64,000 nt of DNA from Pseudomonas fluorescens (GTDB taxonomy: Bacteria; Pseudomonadota; Gammaproteobacteria; Pseudomonadales; Pseudomonadaceae), in contig NZ_CP015637.1 in the NCBI RefSeq assembly GCF_001708445.1, positions 2,543,001 through 2,607,000 on the forward strand, read 5' to 3'. Made by a program: the position numbers and the translations under genes. The notes below the pieces were generated by a model. It was given only the letters and a program-made list of their open reading frames with translations, had not been told where the DNA came from and did no database searches. Positions 25,138 through 32,763 of this stretch are shown piece after piece (positions within the stretch are counted from its first letter, which is position 1; every line of letters starts with the position of its first letter).

Positions 25138-26232
25138 ATGGCTCTTTTCTTTCGCGTTGCAACCCCCAGCGATGTGCCAGCATTAGTCGTACTGGAACAG
25201 CATTGTTTCACCACCGATCGGCTGTCACCGCGCAGTTTCCAGTGGATGATCAGCCGCGCCCACGGCCAACTGCTGGTGGCCGAACAGGACGGGCAATTAC
25301 TGGGCTATGCGCTGCTGCTGTTCCATCGCGGCACCTCGTTGGCACGTTTGTACTCCATCGCCATCGCCGCGCACGCACGCGGCCTGGGCCTGGGCAAACA
25401 ACTGCTGGCCCGCGCCGAGGCCTGTGCCGTAGAGCACGACTGCGCCTACCTGCGCCTGGAAGTGCGCACCGACAACCCCGGCGCCCTCGCCCTGTATGAA
25501 CGCACGGGCTACCGACGCTTTGCCCTGATCAACGATTACTACGAAGACCATGTCCCCGCCTTGCGCCTGGAGAAGCGCATCGTCCAGCACCACGACGCGC
25601 GTCCGCAGAGCGTGCCGTATTACCCGCAAACCACCGATTTCACCTGTGGCGCCGCGTGCCTGTTGATGGCCATGGGCGCGCTGGTGCCTGCGCGCGTGGC
25701 GTTGCGCCGCGAAGAGCTGCAAATCTGGCGGGAAGCGACCACCGTGTTCATGACCGCCGGCCATGGCGGCTGCAGCCCCCAGGGCCTGGCGCTGGCCGCC
25801 TGGCGTCGCGGTTTTCGGGTGCGCATGCAGGTGAATGTCAGCGGGCCGCTGTTTCTCGATGGCGTGCGCGATCAACATAAAAAGGACGTGATGCGCGTGG
25901 TGCACGAAGCCTTCGAGGAAGAATTGGCCAGCAGCGACGTCGAGCAGGTACTCGGCGGCACGCTGGACTTGCCTCGGGTATTACGCGAGGGCGGGCAGCC
26001 GCTGGTGTTGATCAGCAGCTACCGCCTCACGCGCTCCAAGTCGCCCCACTGGGTGATGGTCACCGACTGCGACGATGACTTCGTCTACCTGCACGACCCG
26101 GACGTGGACCACAGCCAGCACCGCCAGCCCCTGGACTGCCAGCATTTGCCGGTCAGCCATGGCGAGTTCGAACGCATGTGCCGCTTCGGCAACAACAAAT
26201 TGCGCGCGGCGGTGCTCGTGTTTACGCGGTAA
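25138..26232 (+). CDS. GNAT acetyltransferase fused to peptidase C39-like domain
   Basis: 364-residue two-domain protein. Residues 1-145 form a GNAT domain: the acetyl-CoA loop reads LYSIAIAAHARGLGLGKQLL (RGLGLG) and the C-terminal part NPGALALYERTGYRR is diagnostic. Residues about 155-350 form a papain-like C39 peptidase: PYYPQTTDFTCGAACLLMAM carries the candidate catalytic Cys, SPHWVMVTDCD the His and YLHDPDVD the Asp. The pair is typical of predicted systems that make or trim amide-linked peptides with a RimK/RLAN ligase, which is divergently encoded here. It could acetylate an amine and hydrolyse a peptide, but neither activity is shown. Confidence 0.87.
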   Translation: MALFFRVATPSDVPALVVLEQHCFTTDRLSPRSFQWMISRAHGQLLVAEQDGQLLGYALLLFHRGTSLARLYSIAIAAHARGLGLGKQLLARAEACAVEHDCAYLRLEVRTDNPGALALYERTGYRRFALINDYYEDHVPALRLEKRIVQHHDARPQSVPYYPQTTDFTCGAACLLMAMGALVPARVALRREELQIWREATTVFMTAGHGGCSPQGLALAAWRRGFRVRMQVNVSGPLFLDGVRDQHKKDVMRVVHEAFEEELASSDVEQVLGGTLDLPRVLREGGQPLVLISSYRLTRSKSPHWVMVTDCDDDFVYLHDPDVDHSQHRQPLDCQHLPVSHGEFERMCRFGNNKLRAAVLVFTR

Positions 26233-26236
26233 ACGC

Positions 26237-27322
26237 TCAGGCCACCTGCTTGATCCCGGCCTTGGCTTCCAGCTCGCGCACCAGCGGCAATACGCGCTTG
26301 CCGAAGTACTCCACTTCTTCCTGGAAGTGCAGGAAGCCGGCCAGCACCAGGTCGACGCCCACCGCCTTGAGCGCGACGATGCGCTCGGCAATCTGCTGCG
26401 GGGTGCCGATCAGGTTGGTCTTGAAGCCGTCGTTGTATTGCACCAGGTCTTCGAAGCTGGACTTGGCCCAGTTGCCCTCGCCTTCCGGCGAAGCCTTGCC
26501 CGCTTGTTTGGCCGCATCACCAAAGGCGTTGACCGCCTCGGGGTCGGCCTTGTCGATGATTTCCGCGAGCACGGCGCGGGCTTCTTCCTCGGTATCGCGG
26601 GCGATCACGAAGGCGTTGACGCCGACTTTCACCGAATGGTTGTTGGCGGCGGCCTTGGCGCGGATATCGTCGACCTGGGCCTTGATGCCTTCCGGGGTGT
26701 TGCCGTTGGTGAAGTACCAGTCGGACACCCGCGCCGCCATATCCCGCGCCGCCCGCGAGCTGCCGCCCTGGAACACTTCCGGTTGGCCCAGGGGCTTGGG
26801 CTTGAGGGTGTAGTTGTTGAAGCGATAGAAGTCGCCCTTGAAGGTGAAGTCGTCCTGGCTCCAGATGCCTTTCAAGGCACGGATGAATTCTTCGGAGCGG
26901 CGGTAGCGCTCGTCGTGTTCCAACCAATGTTCGCCGATGGCCTGGAACTCGCCCTTGAACCAGCCACTGACGATGTTCACCGCGATACGGCCATTGGTCA
27001 GTTGATCGATGGTCGCCAATTGCTTGGCCGCCAGCGCCGGTTGCCAGGGGCCGGGCAAAATCGCCGCAATCACCTTGAGCTTGGTGGTCGCTGCCAGCAG
27101 GGCATGGCTGAACGCCACGGATTCATGCTGGTTCTCCGCGCCGTAGCCGGCGGTAAAGCGAATCTGCGTCAGGCCATATTCGAAGCCGGCCTCTTCGGCC
27201 AATTGCGCCAGTTTGCGGTTGTAGTCGATGCCCCAATGGGTGCGTTGCTCGATTTTGCTGACCACCAGCCCACCACTGACGTTGGGCACCCAATAGGCAA
27301 ATTTCACGGCTTGTTGACTCAT
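26237..27322 (-). CDS. sfnG: SfnG, FMNH2-dependent dimethylsulfone monooxygenase
   Basis: 361-residue flavin monooxygenase of the bacterial luciferase family, which converts dimethyl sulfone to methanesulfinate for sulfur supply. The N-terminus KFAYWVPNVSGGLVVSKIEQ and GLTQIRFTAGYGAENQHES, ILPGPWQPALAAKQLATID, GRIAVNIVSGWFKGEF and FQGGSSRAARDMAA are characteristic of SfnG/SsuD-like enzymes; the VPNVSGGLV start favours SfnG over SsuD. The ATG at 27322 lies about 30 nt after a predicted sigma-54 start site, matching the known control of sfnFG by RpoN and SfnR in P. putida. A reductase partner (SfnF) is not encoded in this window. Confidence 0.9.
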   Translation of the reverse strand: MSQQAVKFAYWVPNVSGGLVVSKIEQRTHWGIDYNRKLAQLAEEAGFEYGLTQIRFTAGYGAENQHESVAFSHALLAATTKLKVIAAILPGPWQPALAAKQLATIDQLTNGRIAVNIVSGWFKGEFQAIGEHWLEHDERYRRSEEFIRALKGIWSQDDFTFKGDFYRFNNYTLKPKPLGQPEVFQGGSSRAARDMAARVSDWYFTNGNTPEGIKAQVDDIRAKAAANNHSVKVGVNAFVIARDTEEEARAVLAEIIDKADPEAVNAFGDAAKQAGKASPEGEGNWAKSSFEDLVQYNDGFKTNLIGTPQQIAERIVALKAVGVDLVLAGFLHFQEEVEYFGKRVLPLVRELEAKAGIKQVA

Positions 27323-27361
27323 CTGACGATACCTCGCACACAGGGATGTACCCAGGGCTTG

Positions 27362-27377
27362 AGCAGCAAGCGTGCCA
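27362..27377 (-). promoter_or_regulatory. Sigma-54 promoter of sfnG
   Basis: The minus strand reads TGGCACGCTTGCTGCT, which matches the -24/-12 consensus TGGCACG-N4-TTGCW at all but one defined position, with the GG and GC elements at the right spacing. The predicted transcript start is about 12 bp downstream, near 27351, leaving a 5' leader of about 30 nt before the sfnG ATG. Confidence 0.85.
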
Positions 27378-27471
27378 GCCAGCGGCAAACGCCCATGCCA
27401 TGGGTGCTGCGGCAAACCTGCGGCACCCAGCGGCGGTGAATGCCGATGTCAGGGTTTGCGACGATTTGTCG

Positions 27472-27499
27472 GTTTGCTGTTGCTGGAGCAACAGCGAAC
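27472..27499. promoter_or_regulatory. Dyad between the two sigma-54 promoters, likely enhancer site
   Basis: Arms GTTTGCTGTTGCT and AGCAACAGCGAAC, separated by GG, pair at 12 of 13 positions. The centre is about 76 bp upstream of the predicted sfnC start and about 134 bp upstream of the predicted sfnG start. These are ordinary distances for an enhancer-binding protein such as SfnR, which would let one dimer array serve both divergent promoters. Confidence 0.6.
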
Positions 27500-27534
27500 G
27501 CGGCAAATCCCCCGTAAACAGGGGCTCCGGCATC

Positions 27535-27550
27535 CGGCACGGAGTGTGCA
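27535..27550 (+). promoter_or_regulatory. Sigma-54 promoter of sfnC
   Basis: CGGCACGGAGTGTGCA matches the -24/-12 consensus (yGGCACG-N4-kTGCA) with GG and GC correctly spaced. The predicted start near 27561 leaves about 29 nt before the sfnC ATG. Its mirror-image arrangement with the sfnG promoter supports both predictions. Confidence 0.78.
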
Positions 27551-27589
27551 ATCACTCCTGGCATCGATCACTGCCCCGGAGCCTTTCCC

Positions 27590-28828
27590 ATGACCGAACA
27601 ACACGTCATCAACCCGCTGTCCATTGGCGTCGACTACCCCACCCTGGCCGCACGCTTCCGGCCGATCTTCCAGCGCATCGCCGAAGGCGCGGTGCAGCGC
27701 GAGCAAACCCGCGCCCTGCCCTATGAGCCAATCCAGTGGCTGAAGGACGCCGGCTTTGGCGCAGTGCGAGTGCCCGTGGAATACGGTGGCGGTGGTGCGT
27801 CCCTGCCGCAATTGTTTGAACTGCTGATCGAGCTGGCCGCCGCCGACTCCAATGTGCCCCAGGCCCTGCGCGGGCACTTCGCCTTTGCCGAAGACCGCTT
27901 GAATGCGCCGCCCAGTGCCGGTCGCGACCTGTGGTTCAAGCGCTTTGTCGACGGCGATATCGTTGGCTGCGCCTGGACCGAAATCGGCAACGTGGCCATC
28001 GGTGATGTGGTCACCCAGGTCACCCCGGATGGCGACCAGTGGAAGCTCAACGGCGAGAAGTTCTACAGCACTGGCAGCATTTTCGCCGACTGGATCGATG
28101 TCTATGCCCAGCGCAGTGACACCGGTGGCGATGTGATCGCCGCCACCCGCGCGCGCCAGCCTGGCGTGGCCCACAGCGATGACTGGGACGGCTTCGGCCA
28201 ACGCACCACCGGCAGCGGCACCTCGCGCTTTACTGACGCGGTGGTCGAAGCGGAAAACGTGATCGATTTTGCTACCCGCTTCAAATACCAGACCGCGTTT
28301 TACCAGCTCGTGCTGCTGGCCAGCCTGGCCGGGATCGGCCGCGCGGCGCTTAACGATGTGGCGCAGCAGGTGCGCAACCGCAAGCGCATCTACAGCCATG
28401 GCAATGCCCCCCATGTCAGCCAGGATGCGCAGATTCAGCAAGTGGTGGGCGAAGTCGCGGCGCTGGTATATGCCGCTCAAGCCACTGCGTTGAAAGCCGC
28501 AGTGCCGGCGCAACGGGCGTACCTGGCACGGTTCGCCGGGGATGATGTTGCCGAGCGCGAGGCCAATGTGGCCGCCGAAATCGAGTCGGCCACCGCGCAG
28601 GTGGTGGTGTCGGAGTTGATCCAGCGTGCCACCAGTGAGTTGTTCAACGCGCTGGGGGCCTCGGATGTGCGCCAGGGCAAAGCCCTCGACCGGCATTGGC
28701 GCAATGCGCGGACCGTGTCGTCACACAACCCGGTGATCTACAAGGCGCGAATTGTAGGGGATTGGGTGATCAATGGCACCGAGCCGCCGTTTGTGTGGCA
28801 AATCGGCAATGGCCCGGCGAAAGTTTGA
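27590..28828 (+). CDS. sfnC: SfnC-like flavin monooxygenase (acyl-CoA dehydrogenase fold)
   Basis: 412-residue member of the acyl-CoA-dehydrogenase-like flavin monooxygenases that includes DszC, MsuC and SfnC, acting on organosulfur compounds. The N-terminal helical domain has WLKDAGFGAVRVPVEYGGGG, the middle beta domain CAWTEIGN, and WKLNGEKFYSTGSIFADW is a family marker. The C-terminal helical bundle holds LNDVAQQVRNRKRIYS. The last segment DRHWRNARTVSSHNPVIYK is typical of this oxygenase branch. It is divergent from sfnG, with facing sigma-54 promoters, so both should respond to sulfur limitation. MsuC-like naming is possible; the sfnG pairing favours SfnC. Confidence 0.88.
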   Translation: MTEQHVINPLSIGVDYPTLAARFRPIFQRIAEGAVQREQTRALPYEPIQWLKDAGFGAVRVPVEYGGGGASLPQLFELLIELAAADSNVPQALRGHFAFAEDRLNAPPSAGRDLWFKRFVDGDIVGCAWTEIGNVAIGDVVTQVTPDGDQWKLNGEKFYSTGSIFADWIDVYAQRSDTGGDVIAATRARQPGVAHSDDWDGFGQRTTGSGTSRFTDAVVEAENVIDFATRFKYQTAFYQLVLLASLAGIGRAALNDVAQQVRNRKRIYSHGNAPHVSQDAQIQQVVGEVAALVYAAQATALKAAVPAQRAYLARFAGDDVAEREANVAAEIESATAQVVVSELIQRATSELFNALGASDVRQGKALDRHWRNARTVSSHNPVIYKARIVGDWVINGTEPPFVWQIGNGPAKV

Positions 28829-28935
28829 AACTGCCCCCTCTTATCAACCATGAGGCTTCACCATTTTTCATGGCGGGCGGGCGACTGTGGCGAGCGGACT
28901 TGTTGTGGCCCGAGTGGTGGGGCAAGAGCCCTTTT

Positions 28936-28986
28936 GGTTACTTTTGGGGCTCTTTTCCAAAAGTGACCCGCCGTAAGGGCGGAACC
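28936..28986. repeat. Interspersed double-hairpin repeat
   Basis: GGTTACTTTTGG and CCAAAAGTGACC pair around a 9-base loop with one mismatch, and CCGCC/GGCGG form a second hairpin directly after. Sequences of this kind recur in many Pseudomonas intergenic regions. A diverged REP-like arm (GTGGCGAGCGGACTTG, from 28887) lies just before it. The block sits between the 3' ends of sfnC and nppD; nothing else was seen in that 240-bp gap. Confidence 0.6.
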
Positions 28987-29068
28987 GCCAGCCGCCGTTA
29001 CCGCAGCAACGGATATGTACACCAACCCGCCAGTAACCATTACCACAGCAACCGCAATCCCCCCCCGG

Positions 29069-30664
29069 TCAAACCAAAAACGCCGCCTCCAAAAGCTGCC
29101 GCGTATAAGCATGCTGCGGCTCAGCAAAAATCGCCGACGCCTCCCCCTGTTCCACCACCTGCCCATGCTTGACCACCATCAACTGATGGCTCAGCGCTTT
29201 CACCACCGCCAAGTCATGGCTGATAAACAGATACGTGAGGTTGTACTTGGCCTGCAAACTACGCAACAACTCCACCACCTGCCGCTGCACCGTTCGGTCC
29301 AGTGCCGACGTCGGCTCATCCAGCAAAATCAGGCGTGGCTTGAGCACCAATGCGCGGGCGATGGCGATGCGTTGACGCTGGCCCCCCGAGAATTCATGGG
29401 GATACCGATGCCGAGAGTCCGGGTCCAACCCGACTTCCTTGAGCGCCGCGATAATCGCCGCCTCCTGCTCCGCAGGCGTGCCCATCTTGTGGATGCGCAA
29501 ACCTTCGCCGACGATCTCGCTGACGCACATGCGCGGGCTCAGGCTGCCGAATGGGTCCTGGAACACCACCTGCATTTCCCGGCGCAATGGGCGCACTTGC
29601 TGTTGGCTGAGCCTGTCCAGTTGCTGGCCTTCGAAGCGAATCCCGCCTTTGCTGGCGATCAAGCGCAGAATCGCCAGGCCCAGGGTGGATTTGCCTGAGC
29701 CGCTTTCGCCGACGATGCCCAGGGTCTGGCCCTGGGGCAGGCTGAAGTTGATGCCGTCCACCGCCTTGACGTAATCGACGGTGTTGCGCAAAAAGCCTTT
29801 CTTGATCGGGAACCACACCTTGAGGTCGTCGACCTCCAGCAAGGGCGGCCCGATCGCCGTGCTGGCCGGTCCGCCGCTGGGTTCGGCGGCGAGCAGTTCC
29901 TGGGTGTAGGGGTGCTGGGGCGATTGGAACAGCGTCTCGCAATCGGCCTGCTCGACAATACAACCCTGCTGCATCACACACACGCGATGGGCGATGCGCC
30001 GCACCAGGTTCAAGTCGTGGCTGATCAGCAGCAAGGCCATGCCCAGCCGTGCCTGCAACTCCTTGAGCAGTTCAAGGATCTTCAACTGCACCGTGACGTC
30101 GAGGGCCGTGGTCGGCTCGTCCGCAATCAACAACTCCGGTTCATTGGCCAGGGCCATGGCGATCATCACCCGTTGGCGCTGGCCGCCGGAGAGTTCATGG
30201 GGCAGGGCCTTGAGGCGCTTGTGCGGCTCGGGGATGCCCACCAGTTCGAGCAGTTCCAGGGTGCGTCGGGTGGCGACCTTGCCGGTCAGCCCCTTGTGCA
30301 GGCCGAGCACTTCGTTGATCTGTTTCTCGATGCAATGCAGGGGGTTGAGCGAGGTCATCGGCTCCTGGAAGATCATCGCGATACGGTTACCGCGAATGTG
30401 CCGGATGGTTTTTTCCTTGAGGGTCAGCAGGTCCTGGTCGGAATACTTGATGGTGCCGGACGGATGCCGTGCCAGCGGGTAGGGCAGCAGGCGCAGGATC
30501 GAGTGGGCGGTCACCGATTTGCCGGAGCCGCTTTCGCCGACCAGCGCCAGGGTCTCGCCGCGCTTGATATCGAAGCTGACGTTGTTGACCACGCGGTGGT
30601 GATGCTCGCCCGTGACGAACTCGACGGAGAGGTCGCGGATTTCGATCAGATTGTCCTGATTCAT
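29069..30664 (-). CDS. nppD: NppD/YejF, double ATPase of peptide ABC importer
   Basis: 531-residue ATP-binding subunit made of two complete ABC cassettes, so one polypeptide powers the importer. Each half has Walker A GESGSGKS (about residue 43 and 325), a Q-loop, an ABC signature (HELSGGQRQRV and HEFSGGQRQRI) and Walker B (LLIADEPTTALD and LILLDEPTSALD). Each ends with an oligopeptide-type C-terminal extension such as PQHPYTQELL. It is the last gene of a five-gene operon with a 1-bp gap after nppC. The family carries microcin-C-like and peptidyl-nucleoside antibiotics as well as peptides. Confidence 0.94.
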   Translation of the reverse strand: MNQDNLIEIRDLSVEFVTGEHHHRVVNNVSFDIKRGETLALVGESGSGKSVTAHSILRLLPYPLARHPSGTIKYSDQDLLTLKEKTIRHIRGNRIAMIFQEPMTSLNPLHCIEKQINEVLGLHKGLTGKVATRRTLELLELVGIPEPHKRLKALPHELSGGQRQRVMIAMALANEPELLIADEPTTALDVTVQLKILELLKELQARLGMALLLISHDLNLVRRIAHRVCVMQQGCIVEQADCETLFQSPQHPYTQELLAAEPSGGPASTAIGPPLLEVDDLKVWFPIKKGFLRNTVDYVKAVDGINFSLPQGQTLGIVGESGSGKSTLGLAILRLIASKGGIRFEGQQLDRLSQQQVRPLRREMQVVFQDPFGSLSPRMCVSEIVGEGLRIHKMGTPAEQEAAIIAALKEVGLDPDSRHRYPHEFSGGQRQRIAIARALVLKPRLILLDEPTSALDRTVQRQVVELLRSLQAKYNLTYLFISHDLAVVKALSHQLMVVKHGQVVEQGEASAIFAEPQHAYTRQLLEAAFLV

Positions 30665-30665
30665 C

Positions 30666-31685
30666 TCATTTCCTCGGGTCGAAGGCATCGCGAGCGGACT
30701 CGCCGATAAACACCAGCAAACTCAGCATGATTGCCAGCACGGCAAACGCACTCATGCCCAGCCACGGTGCCTGCAGGTTGGACTTGCCCTGGGCCACCAG
30801 TTCCCCCAGGGACGGCGAACCGGCCGGCAGGCCGAACCCGAGGAAGTCCAGGGCGGTGAGGGTACCGATGGCGCCGGTGAGGATGAACGGCATGAAGGTC
30901 ATGGTCGAGACCATGGCATTGGGCAGGATATGGCGGAACATGATGGCGCCATTCTGCATGCCCAGGGCTCGGGCCGCGCGTACGTATTCGAGGTTGCGCC
31001 CACGCAGGAACTCGGCGCGTACCACGTCCACCAGGCTCATCCAGGAGAACAGCAGCATGATCCCCAACAGCCACCAGAAGTTCGGCTGCACGAAGCTGGC
31101 GAGGATGATCAGCAGGTACAGCACCGGCAAGCCGGACCATATCTCCAGGAAGCGTTGCCCGGCCAGGTCGACCCAGCCGCCATAGAAGCCCTGCAGGGCC
31201 CCGGCGATCACGCCGATGATCGAGCTGAGCACGGTGAGGGTCAGGGCGAACAGCACCGACACGCGGAAGCCGTAGATCACCCGCGCCAGCACGTCGCGGC
31301 CCTGGTCATCGGTGCCCAGCAGGTTCATCGACGAGGGGGGCGCGGGGGCGGGAACTTTCAGGTCGTAGTTGATGCTCTGGTAACTGAAGGGGATTGGCGC
31401 CCACAGTGTCCAGGCGTCCTTGGTCTTGAGCAGTTCCTGGATATACGGGCTCTTGTAGTTGGCCTCCAGGGGGAATTCACCGCCGAAGGTGGTCTCCGGG
31501 TAGCGCTTGAGTGCCGGGAAGTACCAGTCGCCGTCGTAATGGACCGCCAGCGGTTTGTCGTTGGCGATCAACTCGGCGCCCAGGCTCAACACGAACAGGA
31601 TCAGGAACAGCCACAGCGACCACCAGCCACGTTTATTGGCCTTGAACCGCTCGAACCGGCGGCGATTGAGGGGGGATAGGTTCAT
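30666..31685 (-). CDS. nppC: NppC/YejE, peptide ABC permease
   Basis: 339-residue inner-membrane permease of the DppC/OppC class. TM1 is WWSLWLFLILFVLSLGAEL, followed by a large periplasmic region and LGTDDQGRDVLARVIYGFR, the standard start of the permease core. The cytoplasmic EAA loop reads EYVRAARALGMQNGAIMFRH. It has about six hydrophobic helices. YejE-type permeases carry a longer first periplasmic loop (about 40-120) than DppC, as seen here. The gaps to nppB and nppD are 1 bp each. Confidence 0.94.
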   Translation of the reverse strand: MNLSPLNRRRFERFKANKRGWWSLWLFLILFVLSLGAELIANDKPLAVHYDGDWYFPALKRYPETTFGGEFPLEANYKSPYIQELLKTKDAWTLWAPIPFSYQSINYDLKVPAPAPPSSMNLLGTDDQGRDVLARVIYGFRVSVLFALTLTVLSSIIGVIAGALQGFYGGWVDLAGQRFLEIWSGLPVLYLLIILASFVQPNFWWLLGIMLLFSWMSLVDVVRAEFLRGRNLEYVRAARALGMQNGAIMFRHILPNAMVSTMTFMPFILTGAIGTLTALDFLGFGLPAGSPSLGELVAQGKSNLQAPWLGMSAFAVLAIMLSLLVFIGESARDAFDPRK

Positions 31686-31686
31686 C

Positions 31687-32763
31687 TCAATGCTCCCGGC
31701 TGGCGAAGTCGATGCGCGGATCGACCAGGGTGTAGGTGAGGTCGCCGATCAGTTTCACCACCAGCCCGAGCAGGGTGAAGATAAACAGCGTGCCGAAGAC
31801 CACCGGGTAATCGCGATTGATCGCCGCTTCAAAACTCATCAGGCCCAGGCCGTCGAGGGAGAAGATCACTTCCACCAGCAAGGAGCCGGTGAAGAAAATC
31901 CCGATAAACGCCGACGGGAAGCCGGCGATCACCAGCAGCATGGCGTTACGGAACACGTGGCCATAGAGCACACGGTGGTTGGTCAGCCCCTTGGCCTTGG
32001 CGGTGACCACGTACTGTTTGTTGATTTCGTCGAGGAAACTGTTCTTGGTCAGCAGGGTCATGGTGGCGAAGTTGCCGATCACCAGGGCCGTAATCGGCAA
32101 TGCCAGGTGCCAGAAATAATCGAGGATCTTGCCGCCCCAGCTCAGTTCGTCAAAGTTGTTGGAGGTCAGCCCGCGCAAGGGGAACCAGTCGAAGTAACTG
32201 CCGCCGGCAAACACTACGATCAGCAGGATCGCAAACAGGAACGCCGGGATCGCGTAGCCGACGATAATGGCCGAGCTGGTCCACACGTCGAAGTGGCTGC
32301 CATGGCGCGTGGCCTTGGCGATCCCCAGGGGGATCGACACCAGGTACATGATCAGCGTGCTCCACAACCCGAGGGAGATGGACACCGGCATTTTTTCCTT
32401 GATCAGGTCGATGACCTTGGCGTCACGGAAGAAACTGTCGCCAAAGTCCAGCCGGGCGTAGTTCTTGACCATGATCCACAAGCGTTCCGGCGCCGACTTG
32501 TCGAAGCCGTACATCTTTTCGATTTCCTTGATCAGCGCCGGGTCCAGGCCCTGGGCGCCGCGGTAGCTGCTGGAGCCGGCAACCGACACCTCCGCACCGC
32601 CGCCGGCAATGCGGCTGGTGGCGCCTTCAAAGCCTTCGAGCTTGGCGATCATCTGCTCCACCGGGCCGCCTGGGGCGGCCTGGATAATGATGAAGTTGAT
32701 CAGCAGGATCCCGAACAGCGTGGGGATAATCAGCAACAGGCGGCGAACAATGTAGGCCAGCAT
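31687..32763 (-). CDS. nppB: NppB/YejB, peptide ABC permease
   Basis: 358-residue inner-membrane permease of the DppB/OppB class. It starts [20 protein letters not shown] and shows [15 protein letters not shown]. The EAA loop reads [21 protein letters not shown] long periplasmic insert (about 45-125) containing the [12 protein letters not shown] region separates it from short OppB proteins and is typical of YejB. It directly adjoins nppA2, whose last codon ends one base away, so the genes are tightly packed. Confidence 0.94.
   Translation of the reverse strand: MLAYIVRRLLLIIPTLFGILLINFIIIQAAPGGPVEQMIAKLEGFEGATSRIAGGGAEVSVAGSSSYRGAQGLDPALIKEIEKMYGFDKSAPERLWIMVKNYARLDFGDSFFRDAKVIDLIKEKMPVSISLGLWSTLIMYLVSIPLGIAKATRHGSHFDVWTSSAIIVGYAIPAFLFAILLIVVFAGGSYFDWFPLRGLTSNNFDELSWGGKILDYFWHLALPITALVIGNFATMTLLTKNSFLDEINKQYVVTAKAKGLTNHRVLYGHVFRNAMLLVIAGFPSAFIGIFFTGSLLVEVIFSLDGLGLMSFEAAINRDYPVVFGTLFIFTLLGLVVKLIGDLTYTLVDPRIDFASREH

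Noticed and set aside
27558..27574. TGGCATCGATCACTGCC as a sigma-54 promoter for sfnC
   Set aside because: The GG-GC spacing is one base too long and the site is too close to the start codon; the element at 27535 fits better.
28830..29068. Possible Pro/Lys-rich coding frame after sfnC
   Set aside because: It is formed by intergenic repeat sequence and the antisense of nppD, with no ribosome site.
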